A DNA stretch of 21,303 bases from an uncultured Clostridia bacterium (GTDB lineage: Bacteria; Bacillota; Clostridia; TANB77; CAG-508), in NCBI GenBank assembly GCA_944391895.1, contig CALXVF010000004.1:1-21303 (forward strand), read 5' to 3'. Position numbers and translations under genes: made by a program. Positions 7,663 through 15,580 of the stretch are shown here, piece after piece. Below the pieces are notes generated by a model, which saw only the letters and a program-made list of their open reading frames with translations, ran no database searches and had not been told where the DNA came from. Position 1 is the first letter of the stretch; every line of letters starts with the position of its first letter.

Positions 7663-7691
7663 ATAGTTCCAAATTTCTCTCTTGTCGTGGG

Positions 7692-7726
7692 CTATATCTC
7701 TTTTATGAGATATAGTCTATATTTTT
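7692..7726 (+). terminator. Intrinsic terminator of the secreted-protein gene
   Basis: A perfect 9-bp stem, CTATATCTC (7692-7700) and GAGATATAG (7707-7715), with a 6-nt loop, is followed by a T-rich tail ending in TTTTT at 7726. The tail overlaps the end of the convergent regulator gene. Confidence 0.85.
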
Positions 7727-8598
7727 AGCTCGTCTATACAATTAATTTCGATACTTAAATATGTAGTTATATATTTTTCTGTATTATTATCCTTATAATA
7801 ATATGATAATGGTTTTACTGTTCCCTTTTCTAAATTTATGAAACTTTTATTAAATCGAAAAAGTATATTATCATCTTCCCAGTCAAAATCTATATCATTA
7901 TCAAATAGTGCACTAACTGTAATCTGCCACAGACTTTTATTTTTTATAGCTACTGGAAATTTTGAGTAAAACTGATTCTTTCCATCATTAGAATTATTTG
8001 AAATTTTGTATTCATTCATATTAATTATAATCTTATCTTTATTATCAAGTTCAATATAACCCTGATTCAAATTAAAATCTACACATGTTACTCTTTTCCT
8101 TTGTGATTTTTCTTGGTTATTTATATTTACATTAATTGTTTTCGAAACTCCATCTTTGTACCAGCATTCTTCTTTTTCTATCATTCCATCATCACTGTAA
8201 CTAGTAACCACATAATGATAGTTATCCAATTCCTTGTATTGAAGTTCTGCTTGAGTTATTGTGAATAGCATAGCAAATTTATAAATTACATTAATGAAAT
8301 ATATAATTATTAGAACTATTAATATTCTTCTTAACCAAACTAGTAGTACATCTTTTTTAGATTTTCTTTTGACATTAATAGAAATAGCTTCTGTTCTTAC
8401 AATTTCATTATTTACTAATTCATCAATACTAACTTCAAATAACTTACTAATTTTTATGATATTGTCAATGTCTGGTTTGCTAGTACCAACTTCCCATTTA
8501 GAAACTGCTTGTCTCGATATTCCTAACTTTTCTGCTAAATCTTCTTGAGACCAACTTTTTCCCTTTCTTAGTTTTATTAAGTTATCGCTAAAGTTCAT
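7717..8598 (-). CDS. XRE-family regulator with a membrane helix and outer domain
   Basis: A 293-aa protein. Residues 5-62 form a Cro/CI-type helix-turn-helix (WSQEDLAEKLGISRQAVSKWEVGTSKPDIDNI). A basic stretch (VKRKSKKD) and one hydrophobic helix (about 86-112) follow, then about 180 residues that should lie outside the cell. That outer part is beta-rich and not recognised. This arrangement suggests a one-component regulator that senses something at the surface. GGAGAGAGGA lies before the ATG. A TATAAT/ATTATA dyad at 8636-8653 lies just upstream and could be its own operator. It is convergent with the secreted-protein gene. Whether it controls that gene is unproven. Confidence 0.82.
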   Translation of the reverse strand: MNFSDNLIKLRKGKSWSQEDLAEKLGISRQAVSKWEVGTSKPDIDNIIKISKLFEVSIDELVNNEIVRTEAISINVKRKSKKDVLLVWLRRILIVLIIIYFINVIYKFAMLFTITQAELQYKELDNYHYVVTSYSDDGMIEKEECWYKDGVSKTINVNINNQEKSQRKRVTCVDFNLNQGYIELDNKDKIIINMNEYKISNNSNDGKNQFYSKFPVAIKNKSLWQITVSALFDNDIDFDWEDDNILFRFNKSFINLEKGTVKPLSYYYKDNNTEKYITTYLSIEINCIDELKI

Positions 8599-8635
8599 TT
8601 GTCCTCTCTCCTAAATCTCATCACCCCTTGCTTTG

Positions 8636-8653
8636 TATAATAAACAGATTATA
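8636..8653 (-). promoter_or_regulatory. Operator-like dyad and -10 region of the XRE gene
   Basis: TATAAT (8636-8641), six bases, ATTATA (8648-8653): a perfect 6-bp inverted repeat whose minus-strand copy at 8648-8653 reads as a consensus -10. No good -35 is seen at 17 nt. XRE proteins often bind dyads over their own promoters. The rest of the gap to the terminator at 8943 (about 290 nt) shows no gene or RNA that I can support. Confidence 0.45.
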
Positions 8654-8942
8654 GTAAATCGTATTTTTTGTTTCTAGCATGTTGAGCTTGCAATTTTGCT
8701 ACTTGGTGATTTTTTTACATTTTTTATTACATTTTTTGACATTAGTTGCGGTCTTTACTGCTTATTACAATCTCAGTATTTTCATACTCTTGCAAGCACA
8801 TTATCCATATATTAACATATTGATTTTAGAGACATCAACGGCATATCGTTAAATATGGAAATTTATATATTTTTTGTAAAATTATTCCATTATTTATAGA
8901 TACATAATTATTTTATTGTTAACTTTTTAGACTTTTTTGCAC

Positions 8943-8976
8943 AAAAAAAGACTAAAAATTCATTAAATTCTTAGTC
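8943..8976 (-). terminator. Intrinsic terminator of tRNA-Arg
   Basis: On the minus strand GACTAAGAATT pairs with AATTTTTAGTC (one G-U pair, 11 bp, 5-nt loop; 8950-8976), followed by seven T (8943-8949). It lies 20 nt after the tRNA end. Confidence 0.88.
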
Positions 8977-8995
8977 ATTATTTTACATAATATTG

Positions 8996-9072
8996 TGGTG
9001 TTCCTGGGCAGAGTCGAACTGCCGACCTATCGCTTAGGAGGCGATTGCTCTATCCGTCTGAGCTACAGAAAC
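8996..9072 (-). tRNA. tRNA-Arg(CCU)
   Basis: The acceptor GTTTCTG (9066-9072) pairs with CAGGAAC (9000-9006), followed by A and an encoded CCA. The anticodon stem ATCGC/GCGAT holds the loop CTCCTAA, giving anticodon CCU, which reads AGG. The T-arm GGCAGTTCGACTCTGCC is regular. Total 77 nt. It is followed by a strong terminator and preceded by a hairpin after the TtcA-like gene. Confidence 0.96.
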
Positions 9073-9080
9073 ATATATCT

Positions 9081-9120
9081 TAGCTATTATATTATAAAAT
9101 CAATATAATAGCTATATTTT
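9081..9120. terminator. Hairpin between the TtcA-like gene and tRNA-Arg
   Basis: TAGCTATTATATT (9081-9093) and AATATAATAGCTA (9102-9114) form a perfect 13-bp stem with an 8-nt loop. The T run lies on the plus-strand side (9116-9121), so it is not a classic terminator for the minus-strand genes. It may still stop or process their transcript, or separate the tRNA from it. Confidence 0.55.
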
Positions 9121-9837
9121 TTATTTTATTTCCTTCCATCCATTAATATTTGCCCTCTTTATTGCACCAATAATATTCGCTCTTGAATGTTTATACTCAA
9201 TTTCTATATTTCTTAATAGCTCTAAAGCATATTCTCTCTTAGATTTTCCATCCATTGGACATACTTTAGACATTATTTGTATATTATTTCTTTTTATAAA
9301 AGATTTCATATATTTTTCTGGAGTATATATAAGAGGTCTAATTAACGTCATATCTGACCTGTCCATATAACTTAAAGGAGCAAGTGTAGATAATTTTCCT
9401 GCATAAATCATATTTAATAAAAAAGTTTCTATTACATCATCTTCATTATGCCCTAATGCAATCTTATTACAACCATGCTCTTTTGCAACTGAATTAAGTA
9501 TTCCTCTTCTTAAATTTGCACACAATGAACAAGGATTTTTTTCTTTTCTAACATCAAAAACAATTGCTTTAATATCTGATGGAGCTATTACTAGCTCCAC
9601 CTTTACTTCTTCCGCAATTTTTTCTAATACTTTTGTATCAAAGCCATCAAATCCCGGATTTACTGTAATTGCCATTAATTCAAATTTTTTCGGATAAAAT
9701 ATTTGTAAATTTTTAAGTGCATACAATAGTGTAACTGAATCTTTTCCTCCAGATAAAGCTACTGCTATTTTATCCCCTTCTTGTATCATGTCATAATCTT
9801 CAATTGCTTTTCGCATTTTACTTAATATTTTTTGCAT
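9121..9837 (-). CDS. TtcA-family tRNA thiolation-like ATPase
   Basis: A PP-loop ATPase of the TtcA/TilS superfamily, whose members adenylate tRNA bases; TtcA makes 2-thiocytidine at position 32 using an iron-sulphur cluster. Seen here: PP-loop SGGKDS (29-34), CSLC (Cys103, 106), GHNEDDVIETFLLNMIYAGKLSTLAP, and a third cysteine (KVCP, Cys193), matching the three cluster ligands of TtcA. At 238 aa it is shorter than E. coli TtcA (about 310), as is common in Firmicutes homologues. The start lies 3 nt after the phosphoglucomutase stop codon, with GGAG inside the end of that gene, so translation is probably coupled. The exact substrate is not certain. Confidence 0.85.
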   Translation of the reverse strand: MQKILSKMRKAIEDYDMIQEGDKIAVALSGGKDSVTLLYALKNLQIFYPKKFELMAITVNPGFDGFDTKVLEKIAEEVKVELVIAPSDIKAIVFDVRKEKNPCSLCANLRRGILNSVAKEHGCNKIALGHNEDDVIETFLLNMIYAGKLSTLAPLSYMDRSDMTLIRPLIYTPEKYMKSFIKRNNIQIMSKVCPMDGKSKREYALELLRNIEIEYKHSRANIIGAIKRANINGWKEIK

Positions 9838-9840
9838 TTT

Positions 9841-11562
9841 TTACTCCACATAATTTTTCATGGCATTTGTTAGTTCTTCAAGTTTCTTGTCCGCTTCTTC
9901 CATTGATTTTCCTTTTACACCCATGTAAAATTTAATCTTTGGCTCTGTACCTGAAGGTCTTACACAACACCAACTATTATCATTTAAATCATAATATAGT
10001 ACATTTGAAGAAGGTAAGTCTGTTTCTCCTTTTGTTCCATCGGCTTTGACAACAGTATGTTCTTTATAATCTCTTACTTCTAGCACATCATATTCGCCTA
10101 ATTTCTTTGGTGGATTTTTTCTCATTCTATCCATCATTGCTTTTATTTGCTCAGCTCCATCTGCGCCTTTAAGAACTATTGAAACTTGACCTTCTTTATA
10201 AAATCCATATTTCTTATAAATATTAATCATTTGCTCATATAAAGTAATTCCCTTACTCTTGTAATATGCTGTAGCTTCACAAAGTGCCATAACAGCTGAA
10301 ATTCCATCTTTATCTCTTGCATGTGGACTAATTAAGCATCCATAGCTCTCTTCAAATCCAAATAAATATTTATAACTATTATCTTCTTCAAATTGTCTTA
10401 TTTTCTCACCAATCCATTTGAATCCAGTTAAAGTTTCAAATAATTTAGCTCCATATTCTTTTGCAATATCTTTAGTCATATTTGAAGATACTATTGTTGT
10501 AATAACAGCTCCATTACTTGGTAACAATCCTTTTTCCTTCTTTTGAGATAACTCATATTCTGCAATTAATAATGCAGACATATTTCCTGTATATGAAACA
10601 TATTCTCCATTCTCATCTTTAGAATATACTCCCAATCTATCTGAATCAGGATCTGTTGCTAAAACAACATCTGCATCTACTTTTTTAGCTAATTCTAGAG
10701 CTAATTTAAATGCTTTTTTATCTTCTGGATTTGGGTAGCTTACTGTTGGGAAATCACCATCTGGTTTTTCTTGTTCAGGAACAACGTATACGTGTGTAAA
10801 TCCTAATTCTTTTAATACTCTTTGAACAGGTATATTTCCAGCTCCATGTAATGGTGTATAAACTATTTTTACATCATCTTGTACTTTTTTAATTACATCT
10901 GGATTTAAGACTAAGCTTTTTAATGTATTAACAAAATCGTCATCTACTTCTTTTCCAATTGATACATATAGTCCTTTTTTAACCGCTTCATCCTTTTCCA
11001 TTGTTTTAATTTTTGAAAAATCTTCAATAGCATTTACCTCATTTATTATTTCTTTGTCTGTTGGTGGAACTATTTGAGCGCCGTCATCCCAATATACCTT
11101 ATATCCGTTATATTCTGGTGGATTATGGCTTGCTGTTATCATAACACCTGCTGTGCAACCTAATTTTCTTACTGTGAAAGATAATTCTGGTACAGGTCTT
11201 AAAGAATCAAATACATATGTTTTTATTCCATTTGCATTTAAACATAAAGCTGTAACTTCACTAAATTCTTTAGACATATGTCTTGAATCATAGGCTATGG
11301 CCACTCCTTTATCCTGAGTTCCTTTTTTTAAAATAAAATTTGCTAATCCTTGAGTAGCTTTTCCAACTGTATATTTATTCATTCTATTTGTTCCTGAACC
11401 AATAACGCCTCTTAGTCCAGCTGTTCCAAACTCCAAATCTTGATAAAATCTATCTTCTATCTCTTTTTCATCATCCTTAATACTTTCTAACTCTTTCTTT
11501 GTTTCTGTATCAAAACAAGGATTATTTAACCATAAATTATATTTTTCTAAATACTCTTTCAT
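9841..11562 (-). CDS. Phosphoglucomutase / phosphosugar mutase
   Basis: Interconverts glucose 6-phosphate and glucose 1-phosphate (PgcA type; related members act on mannose phosphates). The alpha-D-phosphohexomutase domains are complete: GTAGLRG near 46-52, catalytic TASHNP (143-148, phosphoserine at Ser145), metal-binding DPDSDR (304-309), the sugar-binding GFEESYG, and the phosphate-binding RPSGTEPK near the end. At 573 aa it has the family length. The start at 11562 follows AAAGGAGA; a longer in-frame start at 11604 would lie inside a hairpin and lacks a ribosome site. It follows the uridylyltransferase, so the two together turn glucose 6-phosphate into UDP-glucose. Confidence 0.94.
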   Translation of the reverse strand: MKEYLEKYNLWLNNPCFDTETKKELESIKDDEKEIEDRFYQDLEFGTAGLRGVIGSGTNRMNKYTVGKATQGLANFILKKGTQDKGVAIAYDSRHMSKEFSEVTALCLNANGIKTYVFDSLRPVPELSFTVRKLGCTAGVMITASHNPPEYNGYKVYWDDGAQIVPPTDKEIINEVNAIEDFSKIKTMEKDEAVKKGLYVSIGKEVDDDFVNTLKSLVLNPDVIKKVQDDVKIVYTPLHGAGNIPVQRVLKELGFTHVYVVPEQEKPDGDFPTVSYPNPEDKKAFKLALELAKKVDADVVLATDPDSDRLGVYSKDENGEYVSYTGNMSALLIAEYELSQKKEKGLLPSNGAVITTIVSSNMTKDIAKEYGAKLFETLTGFKWIGEKIRQFEEDNSYKYLFGFEESYGCLISPHARDKDGISAVMALCEATAYYKSKGITLYEQMINIYKKYGFYKEGQVSIVLKGADGAEQIKAMMDRMRKNPPKKLGEYDVLEVRDYKEHTVVKADGTKGETDLPSSNVLYYDLNDNSWCCVRPSGTEPKIKFYMGVKGKSMEEADKKLEELTNAMKNYVE

Positions 11563-11586
11563 ATCTTCTCCTTTCGTTTTTAAGCC

Positions 11587-11621
11587 AAGAAAGAAAATAA
11601 GCACCGCCTATTTTCTTTCTT
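11587..11621 (-). other. Perfect 13-bp intercistronic hairpin
   Basis: AAGAAAGAAAATA (11587-11599) and TATTTTCTTTCTT (11609-11621) form a perfect stem around a GC-rich 9-nt loop (GGCGGTGCT on the minus strand). It lies between the uridylyltransferase stop and the mutase ribosome site, without a T run on the minus strand. It may be an RNA processing or stability element rather than a terminator. Confidence 0.7.
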
Positions 11622-11629
11622 CAAAAAAA

Positions 11630-12880
11630 TTATTTATTTTTATTATGAAAATCAATATATAATTTTCTTGCAGTCTCTGGGCTATCTACTCCTTCTGCAT
11701 TTTTTACTGGTGCAAATTCATCTTCTCTTTTTACTCTTAAAATAGCCATATCATCTAAACTTTCGAAAGCATCAAACAAGAATGCTTCAAACTTATATGC
11801 ATTTGGCTCTGTTGGAGATACTACATTTCCATCTTTATCTAAATATTTTGCTTTTTTAAAGGCTACATGATATGGTAATTCCATTTTACTTATTTTTTCA
11901 ATTGCCTTAATATTAAATAAATTACAAAGAATATGTGATTCTCCATATTTTAATTCGCCATCAGCAGTTGTTTCAGCAGCCATTTCTTCTGATATTTCAG
12001 AATATTCTATAACACTTGGTTTTCCGTTTTTCTTACAGAAAACACCAACTTTTTCTTTTGGTCCTGCTTTTACAATACTTTTTCCAGCAGCTAAGACATG
12101 TTTTTCTTCTGCTAATCCTATTAAAACAGAATCAACCATTTTTACTAAAACATTATCTACTCCACCAATAAATACCCATTCTATGCCTCTAGCCTTCATA
12201 TCGTAAATTACTCCATCTTTTAGCATAGATTGGAATATTCCTCCATGACCATCTGCAGCTTCTTTTATTTCTCCTTTTTCATTTAAAAGAATTTTACCTT
12301 CTGTACTTAACATAGGTAATTTACCTTGTTTGAAAAATGTTATGCATTTTTCAGGATATCCAAAGTAATTATTCTTTTTGAAGAAATCCTCTGTTTCTGC
12401 ATTATTTTCGTCACTTGTCATGATATACCAAGGAATATCTACTTTGTATTTTTCTCTTGCTTCTTTTAGAGTGTCACAAAGTATTTCAAAAATTGATTTA
12501 TGTGTGTCTAATCCTAAATCATAAGTTCCTTTTGGCCCTGTGTGTCCAAGTCTTGTTCCTTGTCCACCAGCCATAGTAACTACAGCTAATTTTCCTTCTT
12601 TTATTTTCTTTGAACCAATTTTTTCATATTTCTCATAATCTTCTTTAGATAATTTTGACTTATCTACATAATCAATTGGTTCGATTTTTGAATTTGAAAA
12701 ATCTTTACTTTCTTTGCATGATGCAAATAATTTTTCAATTTGATTAAAATCAACAGTAAGAATACTGTTTAAAAAGTCTTGTTTTTCTTTTTCGCCTGGT
12801 AGCCTATTATATCCATCTAATAGTTGTTCCTGGCCATATTTTTTCAAAATTTGCTCGACTTGTTTAAGTTTTTCGTCCAT
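11630..12880 (-). CDS. UTP--sugar-1-phosphate uridylyltransferase, UDPGP family
   Basis: Makes UDP-glucose (or UDP-N-acetylhexosamine) from UTP and the sugar 1-phosphate. This is the eukaryote-like UDPGP fold, not the GalU fold usual in bacteria. The nucleotide-binding signature is MAGGQGTRLGHTGPKG (103-118); further along are IMTSDENN, the substrate segment FIGGVDNVLVKM, and GPKEKVGVFCKKNGKPSVIEYSE. At 416 aa it has the length of the bacterial branch. AAAGGAGAG precedes the ATG. The downstream phosphoglucomutase supports glucose 1-phosphate as substrate; the UgtP-like enzyme at 915 would use the product. A role with GlcNAc-1-phosphate cannot be excluded. Confidence 0.9.
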   Translation of the reverse strand: MDEKLKQVEQILKKYGQEQLLDGYNRLPGEKEKQDFLNSILTVDFNQIEKLFASCKESKDFSNSKIEPIDYVDKSKLSKEDYEKYEKIGSKKIKEGKLAVVTMAGGQGTRLGHTGPKGTYDLGLDTHKSIFEILCDTLKEAREKYKVDIPWYIMTSDENNAETEDFFKKNNYFGYPEKCITFFKQGKLPMLSTEGKILLNEKGEIKEAADGHGGIFQSMLKDGVIYDMKARGIEWVFIGGVDNVLVKMVDSVLIGLAEEKHVLAAGKSIVKAGPKEKVGVFCKKNGKPSVIEYSEISEEMAAETTADGELKYGESHILCNLFNIKAIEKISKMELPYHVAFKKAKYLDKDGNVVSPTEPNAYKFEAFLFDAFESLDDMAILRVKREDEFAPVKNAEGVDSPETARKLYIDFHNKNK

Positions 12881-12944
12881 TTTTTCTCTCCTTTGCCATA
12901 TATTTTTAGGCTTCGGCCACTATAGACACTTCATGCCATTACAA

Positions 12945-12970
12945 CTAAAAATGAGACACAACATTTTTAG
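12945..12970. promoter_or_regulatory. Dyad in the leader of the UDP-sugar operon
   Basis: CTAAAAAT (12945-12952) and ATTTTTAG (12963-12970) form a perfect 8-bp inverted repeat in the 120-nt gap upstream of the uridylyltransferase. It lacks a T run, so an operator or mRNA hairpin is more likely than a terminator. TA-rich -10-like sequence lies beside it at about 12975-12990. No known riboswitch was recognised. Confidence 0.4.
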
Positions 12971-13000
12971 ATATCATATAATATATACTAATACACGAAA

Positions 13001-13432
13001 TTAGTCAATCGTTTTTTCTCCAATAGTATATAAAATTTTATCACTTCCTTTTACAATTTCTTTCATAAATGTTCTTTGTTGTTCAAAGTCATAACAGTTA
13101 ATAATTTTTGCTCTCACATTTTTCATTGTCTTTAATTCTTCTTTAATATATGAATTCGCCTCCTTTAAATATAAATTACTTCCTCTAAGTATAAAAACTA
13201 AGTTTTTGTTTTCATTTATTAATGTATTTTCTATATCTTTATTAGAACCAAAATTTACTTTTTGTTTTATAGCATGTTTAGCTCTTTTTTCAATTATTTT
13301 CATTTCTTCTTCAATTCCATCTTCAAAAAATGTAATTATTTCCTTTCTACTACTTTTTCTTAAGTACTCATATAGTACAACACTTAGATGATACTTACTT
13401 GCATAAAAATTGCATACGTTTTCTATCTTCAT
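13001..13432 (-). CDS. Unknown 143-aa soluble protein next to spoIIR
   Basis: I do not recognise the family. It is a lysine- and glutamate-rich soluble protein without signal peptide or membrane helix. The first half is probably helical (FYASKYHLSVVLYEYLRKSSRKEIITFFEDGIEEEMKI is close to one long pair of helices). The second half alternates strands and helices (NKNLVFILRGSNLYL, VRAKIINCYDF) in the manner of a small alpha/beta domain. GGGGG lies 6 nt before the ATG, and a consensus sigma-A promoter is upstream, so expression is very likely. It is divergent from spoIIR, sharing a gap with a 0A box and an operator-like dyad, which suggests a link to the entry into sporulation. No function can be given. 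Confidence 0.8.
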   Translation of the reverse strand: MKIENVCNFYASKYHLSVVLYEYLRKSSRKEIITFFEDGIEEEMKIIEKRAKHAIKQKVNFGSNKDIENTLINENKNLVFILRGSNLYLKEANSYIKEELKTMKNVRAKIINCYDFEQQRTFMKEIVKGSDKILYTIGEKTID

Positions 13433-13452
13433 AAATGCCCCCTTCTCTTAAC

Positions 13453-13488
13453 ATGGTAGATTTTACCATTTTGTTACAAATGTGTCAA
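13453..13488 (-). promoter_or_regulatory. Consensus sigma-A promoter with an overlapping operator-like dyad
   Basis: On the minus strand TTGACA (13483-13488), 17 nt, TAAAAT (13460-13465). The inverted repeat ATGGTA (13453-13458), 5 nt, TACCAT (13464-13469) covers the -10, where a bound repressor would block transcription of the gene at 13001. Confidence 0.75.
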
Positions 13489-13517
13489 TATTATTACAAA
13501 AAAATCGTTCATCAAAA

Positions 13518-13524
13518 TTCGACA
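13518..13524 (-). promoter_or_regulatory. Spo0A box
   Basis: TGTCGAA on the minus strand is an exact 0A box (TGNCGAA). It lies about 30 nt upstream of the -35 of the gene at 13001 and about 25 nt before the sigma-F promoter of spoIIR, a position suited to Spo0A control of the minus-strand gene. A second exact match lies at 19438-19444 without an evident target. Confidence 0.5.
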
Positions 13525-13548
13525 AAAAAATTAAAATATTCCAATTAT

Positions 13549-13577
13549 GTATATTTTCATTTTATTAGGTAATAATT
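13549..13577 (+). promoter_or_regulatory. Sigma-F promoter of spoIIR
   Basis: GTATA (13549-13553) fits the sigma-F -35 pattern GYWTA, and GGTAATAATT (13568-13577) fits every position of the -10 pattern GGNRANANTW, with a 14-nt spacer. In B. subtilis spoIIR is transcribed by sigma-F in the forespore. The site is 28 nt upstream of the start codon. Confidence 0.75.
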
Positions 13578-13604
13578 TTATTAAATAGAAAAAGGAGGCA
13601 AAAA

Positions 13605-14237
13605 ATGAAAAAATATTTATTTTTGTTAATTGTTTTAATATCTTTTATAATACTTTCAGCGTATTCATATGCTAGTGCAATAAATGAAGATTTATCTAAT
13701 AATGTATTTAGATTACATGTAATTGCAAATAGTGATAGTAAAGAAGATCAAGATTTAAAATATAAGGTTCGTGATAAACTTATAGAATATATGAAATCAT
13801 TAACTACTAATATAAATACAAAAGAGGAAGTTATTGAAATCGCTAATAACCATATTTCAGATTTTGAATCTATTGCTAAAGAAGTTATTACTAAAAATGG
13901 TTTTGATTATGATGTCAAAGTTGAAATAGGAAATTTCTCATTTCCTACAAAACAATATGGAGATATTTCATTTCCTGCTGGATTTTATGATGCTTTAAAA
14001 GTTGAAATAGGAAATGCCAAAGGACAAAATTGGTGGTGTGTTATGTTCCCTCCTCTATGCTTTGTTGATGTAACTTCTGGTATAGTTCCAGAAGAGTCTA
14101 AGGAGAATTTACAAGATAATTTAGGAGAAGAAGAATATGATATAATTTCTAATACTGAAGATTCAGAAATAGTTAATTTTAAATTTAAAATAGTGGAGTT
14201 TTTTGAAAACCTAGGAATTCAACTAGCGAATAATTAA
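13605..14237 (+). CDS. spoIIR: Stage II sporulation protein R
   Basis: SpoIIR is made in the forespore, exported into the space between the two membranes, and triggers SpoIIGA to cleave pro-sigma-E in the mother cell. A signal peptide or anchor (YLFLLIVLISFIILSAYSYA, about 4-23) precedes the family block NNVFRLHVIANSDSKEDQDLK and later FPAGFYDALKVEIGNAKGQNWWCVMFPPLCF. At 210 aa it is a normal length. AAAGGAGG precedes the ATG. Its sigma-F-like promoter fits forespore expression. murA follows on the same strand after 70 nt with its own promoter. Confidence 0.95.
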   Translation: MKKYLFLLIVLISFIILSAYSYASAINEDLSNNVFRLHVIANSDSKEDQDLKYKVRDKLIEYMKSLTTNINTKEEVIEIANNHISDFESIAKEVITKNGFDYDVKVEIGNFSFPTKQYGDISFPAGFYDALKVEIGNAKGQNWWCVMFPPLCFVDVTSGIVPEESKENLQDNLGEEEYDIISNTEDSEIVNFKFKIVEFFENLGIQLANN

Positions 14238-14246
14238 TTAAAAGTA

Positions 14247-14277
14247 TTGTAAAAAACATAAATATATGTTATATAAT
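14247..14277 (+). promoter_or_regulatory. Putative murA promoter
   Basis: TTGTAA (14247-14252) with TATATA at 17 nt or TATAAT (14272-14277) at 19 nt. The 16-base string ATGTTATATAATATTA around the -10 is also found upstream of rlmH (from 18598). Confidence 0.55.
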
Positions 14278-14307
14278 ATTATTGATTAAATTTTTGGGGG
14301 AATTATT

Positions 14308-15570
14308 TTGGATAAATTTGTTATAAAAGGAAAAACTAAATTAAAAGGTGAAGTAGAAATAAGTGGAGCAAAAAACGCAGCTGTGGCAATTCTTCCTGCG
14401 ACACTATTAATTGATGGAGTTACTTCACTAGATAACGTACCAAATATTAGTGACGTAAAAATTATTTGTGATATTTTAAATGAATTAGGAGCAAAAGTTA
14501 CATGGACTGGAGAACATTCTCTTACAGTTGATTCAAGAAATTTATCTTGCCATAATGCTCCATTAGATAAAACAAGTAAATTTAGAGCATCATATTATTT
14601 ATTAGGTTCTCTACTTGGTAGATGTGGAGGTGCTCAAGTTGGTCTACCTGGAGGATGTAATTTAGGAGCAAGACCAATTGACCAACATATAAAAGGATTT
14701 GAAGCATTAGGTGCAGTTGTAGATGTTAGTCAAGGTAAAATAACTGCTAAAGCCAAAAAATTAAATGGTACATCAATATATTTTGACGTTGTTTCTGTCG
14801 GAGCAACAATAAATCTAATTTTAGCATCAGTTTTAGCTAAAGGTACAACTATATTGGATAACGTTGCTAAAGAACCTCATATAGTTGATGTGGCTAACTT
14901 TTTAAATACTGCTGGCGCAGATATTAGAGGAGCTGGAACAGACACTATAAAAATTAATGGTGTAAAAGAATTAAAGGGTGATTGCAGTTACTCTGTAGTT
15001 CCAGACCAAATAGAAACTGGTACTTTTATGCTTGCTGCAATTGCTTCAAAAGGTGATATATTAATTAAAAATTGTATTCCAGAGCATATGGATTCATTAA
15101 CCGCTAAAATTATAGAAATGGGTGGAAATGTTGAAGACTTAGGTGATTCAATGAGAGTATCTTGCAATAAAAGACCTCATAATGCTAATATAAAAACATT
15201 ACCATATCCAGGATTTCCAACAGACTTACAACCTCAAATGGGAGTTGCACTCTCTATTGCTTCTGGTACAAGCATAATTAATGAAAGTATTTGGGAATCA
15301 AGATTTCAATATACAAGTGAATTAAACAAAATGGGAGCCAAAATAATAGCTCAAGGAAAAACTGCTATATTTGAAGGCGTAGATGGATTAGTTGGTGCAC
15401 CAATATATGCAACTGACTTACGTGCGGGAGCAGCACTTTTAATAGCTGGAATTATAGCTGATGGCACTACAGATTTATATAATATTCATTACATAGATAG
15501 AGGATATGAACATATAGAAGATAAATTTAGAAATTTAGGTGCTAACATACAAAGAATAACAGAAGAATGA
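14308..15570 (+). CDS. murA: UDP-N-acetylglucosamine 1-carboxyvinyltransferase
   Basis: The first committed step of peptidoglycan synthesis: it adds enolpyruvate from phosphoenolpyruvate to UDP-GlcNAc. Visible are the substrate-binding Lys22-Asn23 (SGAKNA), the catalytic loop LPGGCNLGARPIDQHIKGFEALGA with Cys117 (the equivalent of Cys115, target of fosfomycin; so a sensitive type), and FPTDLQPQM. The 420 aa make a full two-lobed enzyme. The start is TTG: GGGGG lies 7 nt before it and no ATG fits better. walJ follows after 10 nt. Most Firmicutes carry two murA copies; which one this is cannot be told here. Confidence 0.96.
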   Translation: MDKFVIKGKTKLKGEVEISGAKNAAVAILPATLLIDGVTSLDNVPNISDVKIICDILNELGAKVTWTGEHSLTVDSRNLSCHNAPLDKTSKFRASYYLLGSLLGRCGGAQVGLPGGCNLGARPIDQHIKGFEALGAVVDVSQGKITAKAKKLNGTSIYFDVVSVGATINLILASVLAKGTTILDNVAKEPHIVDVANFLNTAGADIRGAGTDTIKINGVKELKGDCSYSVVPDQIETGTFMLAAIASKGDILIKNCIPEHMDSLTAKIIEMGGNVEDLGDSMRVSCNKRPHNANIKTLPYPGFPTDLQPQMGVALSIASGTSIINESIWESRFQYTSELNKMGAKIIAQGKTAIFEGVDGLVGAPIYATDLRAGAALLIAGIIADGTTDLYNIHYIDRGYEHIEDKFRNLGANIQRITEE

Positions 15571-15580
15571 GGATATACCA

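Noticed and set aside
12881..13000. Riboswitch in the leader of the UDP-sugar operon
   Set aside because: Only a simple 8-bp dyad is seen; no conserved core of a known class could be recognised.
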